From Luteimonas sp. BLCC-B24 (GTDB lineage: Bacteria; Pseudomonadota; Gammaproteobacteria; Xanthomonadales; Xanthomonadaceae): a stretch of DNA of 64,000 bases. Numbering within the stretch: the first letter of the stretch is position 1; every line of letters starts with the position of its first letter. A program made the position numbers and the translations under genes. The notes beneath the pieces are model-generated. The model was not told the origin of the DNA. It did not search any database and worked only from the letters and a program-made list of their open reading frames with translations. Shown in pieces: positions 56,219-64,000 of this stretch. The stretch spans positions 620,001 through 684,000 of the forward strand of contig NZ_JAQQGN010000001.1 of NCBI RefSeq assembly GCF_028550595.1. Reading direction: 5' to 3'.

Positions 56219-58566
56219 GCAACGACACGATCCGCAAGTACGACGGCCCCGCCGGTGGCTGGGGCGCACTCAAGAGCGTGGCCAGGCACCTGAGCGAACA
56301 GAAGATCGCACTCAGCGGCGCGAAGACCCTGTTGCGTGCGAACCAGCCCGACGGCTTCGACTGTCCCGGCTGCGCCTGGCCCGATCGCGACCACACCTCG
56401 ACCTTCGAGTTCTGCGAGAACGGCGCCAAGGCCGTGGCCGCCGAGGCGACGAAGTTCCGCGCCGGCCCGGAACTGTTCGCGACGTACACGGTGACGCAGC
56501 TCGCCGAGTACAGCGACTACTGGCTCGAGCAGCAGGGCCGGCTGACCACGCCGATGCGCTACGACGCGGCGACCGACCACTACGTGCCGGTGCGCTGGGA
56601 CGAGGCCTTCGCGTTGATCGCGCGGCATCTCAACGCCCTGCCCTCGCCCGACGCGGCCATCTTCTACACCTCGGGCCGCACCTCGAACGAGGCCGCGTTC
56701 CTGTACCAGCTGTTCGTGCGCGAGTACGGCACCAACAACTTTCCTGACTGCTCGAACATGTGCCACGAGTCGTCCGGCACCGCGATGAAGAAGCAGATCG
56801 GCGTCGGCAAGGGCACGGTGTCGCTGCACGACTTCGAACAGGCCGACGGCATCTTCATCTTCGGCCAGAACCCGGGCACCAACCATCCGCGCATGCTCGG
56901 CGAGCTGCGCGAGGCGGCCAAGCGCGGGGCGAAGATCGTCTCGTTCAACCCGCTGCGCGAACGCGGGCTGGAGCGCTTCGCCGACCCCCAGGACAAGCTG
57001 GAGATGGCGACCTACGGCTCGACGCAGATCTCGTCGGACTACTTCCAGCTCAAGATCGGCGGCGATCTGGCGGCGTTGAAGGGCATGATCAAGCACGTGC
57101 TCGAACGCGACATCGAGATCACCGGTAACGGCGGCGCCAGCCTGCTCGACCGCGCCTTCATCGCCGAGCACACCACCGGCTTCGATGCGTTCATGGCCGA
57201 CGTGCTCGCCGAACCCTGGGACGTGATCATCGAGGAATCCGGCCTCGACGAGGCGCAGATCCGCCGCGCCGGCGAGCTGTACCTGTCGTGCGAACGCGTC
57301 ATCGCCTGCTGGGGCATGGGCATCACCCAGCACAAGCACTCGGTGGCGACGATCCACATGATCGTCAATCTGCTGCTGCTGCGCGGCAATCTGGGGCGCG
57401 AAGGTGCGGGCGCGTGCCCGGTGCGCGGGCACAGCAACGTGCAGGGCGACCGCACGATGATGATCTACGAGAAGCCGCCGGCTGCGTTTCTCGATCGCAT
57501 CCGCGACGTGTTCGGCTTCGAGCCGCCGCGCGTGGACGGCTATGACACCGTCGGCGCGATCGAGGCGATGCTCGACGGCCGTGCCCGGGTGTTCTTCGGC
57601 ATGGGTGGCAACTTCGCCATCGCCACGCCCGACACCGAGGCCACGGCGCGCGGCCTGCGCCGTTGCGACCTCACGGTGCACGTGACCACCAAGCTCAACC
57701 GCAGTCATCTGGTCCACGGCAGGGACGCGGTGATCCTGCCGTGCCTGGGGCGCACCGAGATCGACATCCAGGCCGGCGGCCCGCAGGGCGTGACGGTCGA
57801 GGATTCGATGAGCATGGTGCACCTGTCGTCGGGCATCAATCCGCCGGCCTCAGACACCCTGCTGTCGGAGCCGGCGATCGTCGCGCGTCTGGCGCATGCC
57901 ACGCTCGGTGCGCGCTCGAAGATCGACTGGCTGGGCGTGATCGAGGACTACGACCGCATCCGCGACATGATCGCGGCGACCTTCGACGACTTCCACGACT
58001 TCAATACCCGCGTGCGCGTGCCCGGCGGCTTCCGCCTGTCGAACACCGCGCGCGATCGCAGATGGGTCAATCCGGCCGGCAAGGCGGTGTTCCTGTCCTG
58101 TCCGGTGCCCACCGACAACCCGATCCACCGCGCGCGCCGCACGCACGGCACGCAGCCGGTGTTCACGCTGGCGACCACGCGCTCGCACGACCAGTACAAC
58201 ACCACGATCTACGGCCTCGACGACCGCTACCGCGGCGTGTTCGGCGAGCGGCGCGTGCTGTTCGCGAACGCCGACGACATCGCCGCGCTGGGCATGCGCG
58301 CCGGCGACTGGGTGGACCTGGAGAGCATCTGCGACGACGGCGTGCGCCGGCAGGCACCGCGCTTTTTGCTGGTCGAATACAACATCCCGCGCGGCTGTCT
58401 GGCGGCGTACTACCCCGAGACCAACCCGCTGGTACCGCTGTCGAGTTTCGCCGACGAGTCGCGCACGCCCACGTCGAAATCGGTGCCGGTGATCGTCACC
58501 CCGCACGTCGCCGACGTCGGCGCGCACGTGCCGCGCCAGCGCGACATCCATGCAATCGTCCGCTGA
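56215..58566 (+). CDS. ydeP: FdhF/YdeP-family molybdopterin oxidoreductase
   Basis: A 783-aa cytoplasmic enzyme of the molybdopterin oxidoreductase superfamily. It matches E. coli YdeP closely in block order: YDGPAGGWGALKSVA, the Cys50/Cys53 pair in GFDCPGCAWPD, FCENGAKAVA, TSGRTSNEAAFLYQLFVREY, NFPDCSNMCHESSG, GQNPGTNHPRMLGELREAAK, GMGITQHKHS, RGHSNVQGDRT and RSHDQYNTTIYGLDDRYRGV. The family binds bis-MGD; its electron donor is not settled, and formate is an inference from the neighbours. In E. coli YdeP is linked to acid resistance. It is the third gene of a transporter-maturation-enzyme operon. Confidence 0.92.
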   Translation: MSNDTIRKYDGPAGGWGALKSVARHLSEQKIALSGAKTLLRANQPDGFDCPGCAWPDRDHTSTFEFCENGAKAVAAEATKFRAGPELFATYTVTQLAEYSDYWLEQQGRLTTPMRYDAATDHYVPVRWDEAFALIARHLNALPSPDAAIFYTSGRTSNEAAFLYQLFVREYGTNNFPDCSNMCHESSGTAMKKQIGVGKGTVSLHDFEQADGIFIFGQNPGTNHPRMLGELREAAKRGAKIVSFNPLRERGLERFADPQDKLEMATYGSTQISSDYFQLKIGGDLAALKGMIKHVLERDIEITGNGGASLLDRAFIAEHTTGFDAFMADVLAEPWDVIIEESGLDEAQIRRAGELYLSCERVIACWGMGITQHKHSVATIHMIVNLLLLRGNLGREGAGACPVRGHSNVQGDRTMMIYEKPPAAFLDRIRDVFGFEPPRVDGYDTVGAIEAMLDGRARVFFGMGGNFAIATPDTEATARGLRRCDLTVHVTTKLNRSHLVHGRDAVILPCLGRTEIDIQAGGPQGVTVEDSMSMVHLSSGINPPASDTLLSEPAIVARLAHATLGARSKIDWLGVIEDYDRIRDMIAATFDDFHDFNTRVRVPGGFRLSNTARDRRWVNPAGKAVFLSCPVPTDNPIHRARRTHGTQPVFTLATTRSHDQYNTTIYGLDDRYRGVFGERRVLFANADDIAALGMRAGDWVDLESICDDGVRRQAPRFLLVEYNIPRGCLAAYYPETNPLVPLSSFADESRTPTSKSVPVIVTPHVADVGAHVPRQRDIHAIVR

Positions 58567-58840
58567 GGAAGCCCTGCTCGAAGCGCTGTTGGCGGCGCTC
58601 GCCGCAGCGCCGGACGGCATGTCGTTGCCGCGGCTGTGCAAGCGACTGGACGTGCGCATGAGCGTGCTGCTGCGCACCCTCGCCTACCTCGGCGACGACG
58701 CGATCGGCGACACGTCCGGCCCCGGCTGGGTGCGCACCTTCGAGGACGGCGAGCGCACGCTGGCGCAGCTCACCGACGCCGGCCGCGCGATGGCGCGCTC
58801 GCTGGCCGACGACGCGGAACCGGGCGAGGCGCACCATTGA
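58550..58840 (+). CDS. small winged-helix-like protein, end of the fdhD-ydeP operon
   Basis: A 96-aa protein overlapping the 3' end of ydeP by 17 bases in another frame. EEALLEALLAALAAAPDGMS, LPRLCKRLDVRMSVLLRTLA and WVRTFEDGERTLAQLTDAGR form a helix-turn-helix with a wing, like a small ArsR/MarR-type fold. There are no obvious metal-binding residues. It may be a local regulator or an accessory protein. I do not recognise a named family, but its coupling to ydeP suggests a role with that enzyme. Confidence 0.7.
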   Translation: MQSSAEEALLEALLAALAAAPDGMSLPRLCKRLDVRMSVLLRTLAYLGDDAIGDTSGPGWVRTFEDGERTLAQLTDAGRAMARSLADDAEPGEAHH

Positions 58841-58870
58841 CGCGGATGCCACGCGCCGCTAGCCGCAGGC

Positions 58871-59323
58871 TTGTCCACATCCGATGTGGATCGTCCGATG
58901 ACAAACATGTGGATAAGCGCCGCAAGCCCGCCTGCGGCGCGGCGCGCGAAACGCTGGTCAAAGTTTGACCATGGCCGTCGGCACGCCGACGCCGCGGGCT
59001 TGATCCGCGCACGCTGATGTGCAGTGGCGTCGGCCGTGCCGCGCGCGGCCGGCGATCGTCGTCCGCCGGCGTCTTCGCTCGACGATGGGCGGTTAGTCCC
59101 GGTCGTGCGCCGCACCGGAACATCGTCCGCATCCGCACACTTGACGGCGCGCCCGGCAGACCGCTCACCGGCGTTGTCCACATCCGGTGTGGATGATCGG
59201 AAGACAAACGTGTGGATAAGCTCCGCGAGCCCGCATGCGAAGCGGCGCGAACCGCACTGGTCAATCTTTCGCCACAAGACGAGCGACAGGTCGGACGAGG
59301 ACTTGATTCGCGCACGCGGGTGT
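58871..59323. repeat. two ungapped ~150-bp repeats each with three DnaA-box-like sites
   Basis: Unit 1 starts at 58871 and unit 2 at 59174, a 303-base period, in the gene-free region 58841-59410. Each unit has TTGTCCACA (58871-58879; 59174-59182), an inverted TGTGGATcg/TGTGGATga (58885-58893; 59188-59196) and an inverted perfect box TGTGGATAA (58908-58916; 59211-59219). The offsets are +14 and +37 in both copies. The first 90 bases align without gaps at about 73 identities, and similarity returns at offset 121-150 (CTTGATCCGCGCACG-type). No coding frame explains the pattern. It looks like a DnaA-binding locus, but it is not next to dnaA. Confidence 0.8.
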
Positions 59324-59410
59324 GCCGCAGGCCGATCGCCCACGCGCGTACCGGCTGCCGGGACGCTGCGACTCGGTCGCCACCGCCGGGCCCACGACGC
59401 GCCGCGCGGG

Positions 59411-59851
59411 TCAGAACCAGGGCGGGGCGTTCAGGACACGCGCCTTGTAATAGCTCACGTTCGCGCGCAGGCCGTAGAGCGCAGCCAGACCGTATGTGAC
59501 GCCGCGCCCGAGCCGTCCCAGCCCCAGCATCTCCAGCAGGACGACAACCGCCACGGCCAGAACGAGATACACCACCGCCTGTCGCCAGAGTCCCTTGATC
59601 ACGTAATAGATCGGGCCGAACAGGAAGGCGAGCACGTTGAAATTCAGCGCGAAGCGTTCGCCGAACGGCAAGTCGAAAACCTTCGGGAGTTCGGGACCGC
59701 CCGCCTTCACGACCAGCCGGAACCGGCGCTTCCAGGTCGCCGATACCGGCAGACGCGCGATGGGATCCGGCGCAGGGACCGGGCGCGCGACCGCAGGCGG
59801 CAGAGCACCCGCGGCGTCGGGCGCGACATACGAGTTGTAGGGGTCGCTCAC
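59411..59851 (-). CDS. DUF2628-type small membrane protein
   Basis: A 146-aa protein. A soluble, Pro-rich N-terminus (VSDPYNSYVAPDAAGALPPA) leads to the block LPKVFDLPFGERFALNFNVL, then AFLFGPIYYVIKGLWRQAVV and YLVLAVAVVVLLEMLGLGRL as membrane helices, ending with GLRANVSYYKARVLNAPPWF. FGPIYYVIKGLW and NVSYYK are typical of DUF2628 proteins. The GTG start at 59851 has AAGGAG upstream. Function is unknown. Confidence 0.75.
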   Translation of the reverse strand: MSDPYNSYVAPDAAGALPPAVARPVPAPDPIARLPVSATWKRRFRLVVKAGGPELPKVFDLPFGERFALNFNVLAFLFGPIYYVIKGLWRQAVVYLVLAVAVVVLLEMLGLGRLGRGVTYGLAALYGLRANVSYYKARVLNAPPWF

Positions 59852-60044
59852 GAGAATCCTTCTCCTTGGTGGGCATTCGAAAGGCGCCGCGTCCGACAGG
59901 CGCGCGCCGAGTCTGCCGGGCGCGATGGCAGGGCCGCCATTGCTCGACACACGGCGCCGTGGATCGCGACCGGTCGACCCGCCCGGCCGTGCGCTCCGAT
60001 CCCGGCATCGCGCGGTATCGGGCTCCCGGCATGGGCCGGGTGCG

Positions 60045-60875
60045 TCAGCGCCCCGCCCAGCGCATCTCGAACCACCGGCTGATCCGTTCACCGGCCGCCA
60101 GGCGCGGCAGCGCGAGATTGAAGGCGTCGGGCGGTCCGCTCTGGGGCTCGACGCAGGTGGCGTCGTCGCGCTCGTCGAAGACCACCCAGTGGTCGCAGTC
60201 CGAGGCGAGCGCCAGGCGTCGCCCCCCGCGATGCAGCGCCGCGCCGTCGACGCCGAGGAAACAGTCGTCCCATGGCGGCGTGGTCGGCGGTCCGGGCGGC
60301 AGCACCGTGAGACCGGCGGCGTCGCGCGGGTACATGGCGGTGGGCGCGAAGTCGAGGCGATCGGGCTTGCGGAACCACGGGTGCCAGCCGATCACGGCGG
60401 GCATCGCATGCTCCTGCGCGTCCAGCGCGAGGGTCATCCGCAGGCAGCGTGGCGTCACCCGCAATGTCTGCCGCGCCACGCCGCCGAACGGCCAGCGCGC
60501 GTCGCGGGGCAGCTGCAGCGCCAGCACGATGCAATCCGCCGTGTGCAGCTCCACCTGCCACGGCAGCGCGAAGCCGACGCCGTGAATCGCATGCGGGCCG
60601 AGATTGGGCGCAAGCCGATACTCGCGGCCGTCGAAGCAGAAGCGGCCATTCCGCACCCGCCCGGCCCAGGGCAGCATCGGATAGCACCCCCAGGCGATCG
60701 TCTGCGGATGACCGTCGTCGGGGCCGACCAGCTGGGCATCACCCGCGTACACGATCTGCGCGATGCGACCACCGGCCGACGGCGCGACGCTGACCCGCAA
60801 CGCGCCGCATTCGATGTCGAGACACGAACCGGCCGCAAGCGGCGCGAGGGCGCCGTCGGTGCCGTCATCTGCCAT
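60045..60875 (-). CDS. Aldose 1-epimerase (GalM-like)
   Basis: A 276-aa protein of the aldose 1-epimerase family. Blocks are VAPSAGGRIAQIVYAGDAQL, YPMLPWAGRVRNGRFCFDGR, HAIHGVGFALPWQVE (catalytic-type HGxG), MPAVIGWHPWFRKPDRLDFA and VFDERDDATCVEPQSGPPDA with the late Glu. It interconverts sugar anomers, here probably pentoses or arabinose/xylose released by the preceding GH43. It overlaps the GH43 gene by 11 bases and is last in the operon. ATG 60875 is used; an upstream in-frame start is possible. Confidence 0.85.
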   Translation of the reverse strand: MADDGTDGALAPLAAGSCLDIECGALRVSVAPSAGGRIAQIVYAGDAQLVGPDDGHPQTIAWGCYPMLPWAGRVRNGRFCFDGREYRLAPNLGPHAIHGVGFALPWQVELHTADCIVLALQLPRDARWPFGGVARQTLRVTPRCLRMTLALDAQEHAMPAVIGWHPWFRKPDRLDFAPTAMYPRDAAGLTVLPPGPPTTPPWDDCFLGVDGAALHRGGRRLALASDCDHWVVFDERDDATCVEPQSGPPDAFNLALPRLAAGERISRWFEMRWAGR

Positions 60876-61914
60876 ACGGATCGATCGTGCGGATGCGGCC
60901 GTCGGCATCGTGATGCAGCTCCGTGACCTTGACCGACCGCAGATGGGTGACGCCGCCGGACAGCAACGCGTCGTGGTAGTACAGCCACCAGCGGCCGTCG
61001 AATGCGACGATCGAGTGATGCGTGGTCCAGCCCACCACCGGCTTCAGGATCACGCCCTGGTAGGTGAAGGGCCCATACGGGCTGTCGCCGACCGCGTAGC
61101 ACAGCAGATGGGTGTTGCCGGTGGAATAGGAGAAGTAGTAGCGCCCGTCGTGTTTGTGCAGCCACGGGCCTTCGAAGAAGCGCCGGCTGTGGTCGTCGGC
61201 GCGCAGCGGCTGTCCGTGTTCGTCGAGGATCACCACTTCGCGCGTGGGCTCGTCGAGCTCGAGCATGTCCGCGCGCAGGCGCCCGACGCGCGCGCCGAGT
61301 GCCGGCGCATCGCCAACGGGCTCCTCGTGCGCGGCGTCGCGGACGTTGTCACGGTACTTCTGCAGCTGGCCGCCCCAGATGCCGCCGAAGTACATGTAGT
61401 GCGTGCCGTCGTCGTCGGCGTAGACCGCCGGGTCGATCGAATAGGTGCCGGCCATCGGTGCGGGTTGCGCGGTGAACGGCCCTTCCGGACGATCGCCGAC
61501 CGCGACACCGATGCGGAAGATGTCGTCCGCGTCCTTGGCCGGAAAATAGAAGTAGTAGCGCCCGTCGCGGCACGCCGCGTCGGGCGCCCACATCTGGCGC
61601 TTCGCCCAGGGCACGTCGCGTACGTGCAGCGCCGGGCCGCAGTCCACCACCTCGCCGTCGGGCGCATCCATGCGCAGCACGTGGTAGTCGACCATGCCGA
61701 AGTGTCCGCCTTCGTCGTCGAACGGCGTGCCGGCGTCGATGTCGTGCGACGGGTAGATGTACAGCCGTCCCTCGAATACGTGGGCCGACGGGTCCGCCGT
61801 GTAGATGTGGGTGACCAGCGGGCGCGAGATCGCCTTGTCGGCCAGCGCGTGCAGTTCGGCCGACAGGGCCGCTTCGCCCCGGGTGTCGGCCGGCGGCTTC
61901 GGATGCGCGCTCAT
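60865..61914 (-). CDS. Glycoside hydrolase family 43 (beta-xylosidase/arabinosidase-like)
   Basis: A 349-aa five-bladed propeller. The family triad is visible: Asp41 base in YTADPSAHVFEGRLYIYPSH, Asp161 modulator in YSIDPAVYADDDGTHYMYFG and Glu248 acid in FFEGPWLHKHDGRYYFSYST. No signal peptide is present, so it acts in the cytoplasm on short arabino- or xylo-oligosaccharides. It overlaps the transporter stop as ATGA. The order transporter-GH43-epimerase is that of a hemicellulose-oligosaccharide operon. Confidence 0.9.
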   Translation of the reverse strand: MSAHPKPPADTRGEAALSAELHALADKAISRPLVTHIYTADPSAHVFEGRLYIYPSHDIDAGTPFDDEGGHFGMVDYHVLRMDAPDGEVVDCGPALHVRDVPWAKRQMWAPDAACRDGRYYFYFPAKDADDIFRIGVAVGDRPEGPFTAQPAPMAGTYSIDPAVYADDDGTHYMYFGGIWGGQLQKYRDNVRDAAHEEPVGDAPALGARVGRLRADMLELDEPTREVVILDEHGQPLRADDHSRRFFEGPWLHKHDGRYYFSYSTGNTHLLCYAVGDSPYGPFTYQGVILKPVVGWTTHHSIVAFDGRWWLYYHDALLSGGVTHLRSVKVTELHHDADGRIRTIDPYGR

Positions 61915-63410
61915 GCCACCACCTCCGCGCCTGCGCGGCGCTCGGCGAGTTCGCGTTCCAGACGCGCTTCCATCGGTTTGTCGATCCGGTAGAAGAACAG
62001 CAGGCCGACCGCCAGCAGAAACGGAATCGAGCAGTACACGCTGATCGCCAGCCGGATGCCGTCCGTCACCGCGTCCGATTGCGCACCGCCGCCGGTGGCG
62101 TAGCCGTAATGGGCGAGGATCGCGGCGACCAGCGCGCCGCCGATGCTCAGCCCGACCTTGAGGCCGCACAGCATCGCCGAGAAGATGATTGCCGTCGCAC
62201 GGCGGTGATTGGTCCATTCGGAGTAGTCGGCGACGTCGGCGATCATCGCCCACAGCAGCGGAATCGTGATGCCGTAGAAGAAGCCGTGCAGGATCTGCGA
62301 GCCGAAGACCAGCCAGATCGCATCCGGCGGATAGAGATAGAAGGCCAGCACGAACAGCGTCGCCACGAACAGCGCGCCGCCGAACACGTCGCGCTTGCCG
62401 AAGCGCTCGGCCAGCGGCCGTGACAGCCCGATGCCGAGAATCATGAAGATGATGCCGCCGGCATTGAACAGGCTGAAGGCCGAGGTCGGCGCGTCCTCGG
62501 GCCACTGGAAGCCGGCGAGCCCCGCACCGGTCAGCGCGGCGTTGAGGCCCGCGATGAAGGCGTTGAAACCGGTGCCCTGCAGGAACGCCGCCAACGCGGC
62601 TTCATCGAGGTAGTACTGGAAGTAGTAGATCGTCATGCCGCCTTTGAGCGCCAGCGTGATGAACACCAGCACCGTCAGCGCCAGCATGATCAGCCAGGGG
62701 CGGTTGCGCGCGAGGTCGCCCAGGTCCTGCATCACGCCCGAGGACTGCGCCTGCACGGGCGCGATGCGCTCGCGCGTGGTGAGGAACGTGATCAGGAAGA
62801 ACACCGTGCCGACGATCGCGAAGATCGTCATGACCTGCTCGAACCCGCGGACGCGATCCCCGTCGCCGAGGATCAGCACCATCGGCAGCAGCAGCACCTG
62901 GATCACGAACTGCGCCACCATCACCGCGACGAAGCGGTACGACGACAGGCTGTTGCGCTGATCCATGTTGCCGGTCAGCACACCGCTCAGCGCCGCATAC
63001 GGCAGGTTGTTGGCGCCGTAGACCAGCACCAGCAGCGTGTAGGTGACCAGCGCATAGATCACCTTGCCGCGCTCGCCGAGATCCGGCGTGCTGAAGGCCA
63101 GCAGCGCCAGCGCGCCGAACGGCACCGCGGTCCACAGGATCCACGGCCGGAACTTGCCCCAGCGCGTGTGCGTGCGGTCGGCCAGCAGACCGATGATCGG
63201 CGTGAACACGAACGCGCCCAGCAGGCCGACGACGAAGATGATCGTCGCCGCGGTGGCCGCAGGCAGCGCGTAGACGTCGGTGTAGAAGAACGCCAGATAC
63301 GTGACCAGGGTCTGGAAGATCAGGTTGGCCGCGAGATCGCCGAGGCTGTAGCCGAGCTTTTCGCGGACGGACAGCACTTCGGTGGCGCGGGAGGAAGCGG
63401 CGGAAGTCAT
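61911..63410 (-). CDS. GPH-family sugar:cation symporter (MFS)
   Basis: A 499-aa inner-membrane transporter of the glycoside-pentoside-hexuronide family. EKLGYSLGDLAANLIFQTLV is the N-terminal GPH block, then FTPIIGLLADRTHTRWGKFR with WILWTAVPFGALALLAFSTP, DMQRNSLSS-type sequence in GNMDQRNSLSSYRFVAVMVA and MIADVADYSEWTNHRRATAI. It probably imports xylosides or arabinosides. ATG 63410 (MTSAASSRATEVLSVREK) is the likely start. It is first in the transporter-GH43-epimerase operon, with about 480 bases of upstream leader to the xyl-box. Confidence 0.9.
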   Translation of the reverse strand: MTSAASSRATEVLSVREKLGYSLGDLAANLIFQTLVTYLAFFYTDVYALPAATAATIIFVVGLLGAFVFTPIIGLLADRTHTRWGKFRPWILWTAVPFGALALLAFSTPDLGERGKVIYALVTYTLLVLVYGANNLPYAALSGVLTGNMDQRNSLSSYRFVAVMVAQFVIQVLLLPMVLILGDGDRVRGFEQVMTIFAIVGTVFFLITFLTTRERIAPVQAQSSGVMQDLGDLARNRPWLIMLALTVLVFITLALKGGMTIYYFQYYLDEAALAAFLQGTGFNAFIAGLNAALTGAGLAGFQWPEDAPTSAFSLFNAGGIIFMILGIGLSRPLAERFGKRDVFGGALFVATLFVLAFYLYPPDAIWLVFGSQILHGFFYGITIPLLWAMIADVADYSEWTNHRRATAIIFSAMLCGLKVGLSIGGALVAAILAHYGYATGGGAQSDAVTDGIRLAISVYCSIPFLLAVGLLFFYRIDKPMEARLERELAERRAGAEVVA

Positions 63411-64000
63411 TGCGACGGAGCACCCGTGGAGATGCCGGGGGCGCTGACGCGGACCCGGCGGGAGACGCATGGATATCGAAGCGGGGCCGGCCTCACCTGC
63501 GCCATGCCGGCACAGGCGGATCCGGCCGGGACACGATACCGGCGGGACGGACACGGCCCGCCCCGACGCCGGAGCGCCGGGACAGGCCGTGGGGAGACGA
63601 CGTGGGACGGTATCGGGTCGGAATGTGTCGCGGATGCCGATGCTGGAGGTGCGGCCGGGGGCGTCGAGCGCGTTGACGGCGCCAGGGGAGCAGAGGTTGG
63701 AGCGGCGCCCTTCGCTGTTGACGCGACGACGGCCACAACGGGAAGCGTCGAGCTCAGCGCGCGCGGCAGCGTGGTTCGCATGATCCTGTCTTGCACTGCC
63801 CCTCCCGTTCCTGGCGGCATCCGGTGCGGAACCGTGCCGATCGCATGGCACGCGCCGTGAGCCCGTTAACCGATCACGCGATCGAAAGGTAGCGCTATCA
63901 TTCGAGCGCCGTCACGCTGCGCAGCAACATAACGCCCTCACCGCGAAGACTTCCGGTTTCTTCGGCGCTGCAGCACCCTATGGCACATCCGTGTAACCGC
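63411..64000. other. upstream region without a supported gene
   Basis: About 590 bases lie upstream of the symporter. One minus-strand frame (63407-63820) ends in an ATGA overlap with the symporter and begins near MRTTLPRALSSTLPVVAVVA (ATG 63781), which looks like a signal peptide, but the rest is Pro/Ser/Arg-rich and unlike a protein. The right end contains the xyl-box-like palindrome and should hold promoters for genes on both sides. Confidence 0.5.
63887..63900. promoter_or_regulatory. xyl-box-like operator
   Basis: AGGTAGCGCTATCA matches the xyl-box reported for Xanthomonas xylan-utilization genes (TGGTAGCGCTAACA, as I recall) at 12 of 14 positions and has the GGTAGCGCTA core. GRTAGCGCTAYC is nearly palindromic. 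It lies about 477 bases from the leftward symporter, so it may control this operon, a divergent gene beyond the right edge, or both. Confidence 0.65.

Noticed and set aside
58841..59410. Chromosomal origin oriC
   Set aside because: DnaA boxes are present but dnaA, dnaN, recF, gyrB or rpmH are not adjacent and no AT-rich unwinding region is visible; a regulatory DnaA site fits better.

Overview
The window is 64 kb of very GC-rich, gene-dense bacterial DNA. Gene order and signals point to the gammaproteobacterial family Lysobacteraceae/Xanthomonadaceae (Luteimonas/Lysobacter-like). The main reasons are a lexA promoter with the 19-bp LexA palindrome known from Xanthomonas, a lexA-recA pair, the pyrG-kdsA-eno-ftsB-ispD-ispF-truD chain, a xyl-box-like operator beside a GPH transporter/GH43 operon, and dispersed intergenic repeats typical of this group (GAATCAC heptamers, a VIPASAGIQ-encoding element, and a large inverted repeat). 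No rRNA, tRNA, prophage, transposase or CRISPR array was found. This is ordinary chromosomal backbone with a few unusual intergenic and operon structures.

Layout. 1-3.1 kb: recA (5' end only), lexA and a lipoprotein-type 3-hydroxybutyrate-oligomer hydrolase. 3.1-11.2 kb: an orphan NarL-type regulator, a small lipoprotein, then the leftward chain pyrG, kdsA, eno, ftsB, ispD, ispF, truD (CTP, Kdo, glycolysis, division, isoprenoid and tRNA modification), several pairs coupled by 4-nt overlaps. 11.2-22.4 kb: parE, a methyltransferase, a coupled MFS/hutG pair and gor/dadA-like pair, a DUF418 membrane protein, slyD, and two tandem NlpC/P60 hydrolases ended by a strong terminator. 22.7-29.7 kb: a PadR/membrane-sensor pair, a periplasmic cyclophilin, two acetyltransferases, a 98-aa protein with an ETHE1-like metallohydrolase, a Tat-exported aldo/keto reductase and a DUF4349-like lipoprotein. 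29.8-35.5 kb: a complete tripartite RND efflux operon.

35.6-49.0 kb is a long leftward envelope locus. It holds two tandem Tat-signal TldD metalloprotease paralogues, a signal-less TldE partner, a large inverted repeat, a Tat-signal DUF4159 protein, and a MoxR-DUF58-BatA-DUF4175-membrane protein operon whose later members overlap by 4 nt. One member carries a strongly His-rich tract. 49.2-52.0 kb: a DUF885 metalloprotease lipoprotein and two overlapping crcB fluoride-channel genes. 52.3-58.8 kb: a formate/molybdoenzyme-type cluster made of a ModE/LysR-like regulator divergent from an OFA-family transporter, fdhD, a YdeP-family molybdopterin oxidoreductase and a small winged-helix-like protein.

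58.8-59.4 kb is gene-free and contains two ungapped copies of a ~150-bp unit, each with three DnaA-box-like 9-mers at identical spacing. I regard this as the most interesting candidate for an undescribed element (a possible DARS/datA-like DnaA-binding site). 59.4-64 kb: a DUF2628 membrane protein, then a coupled operon for pentose-oligosaccharide use (GPH transporter, GH43 glycosidase, aldose 1-epimerase), with a xyl-box-like palindrome near the right edge.
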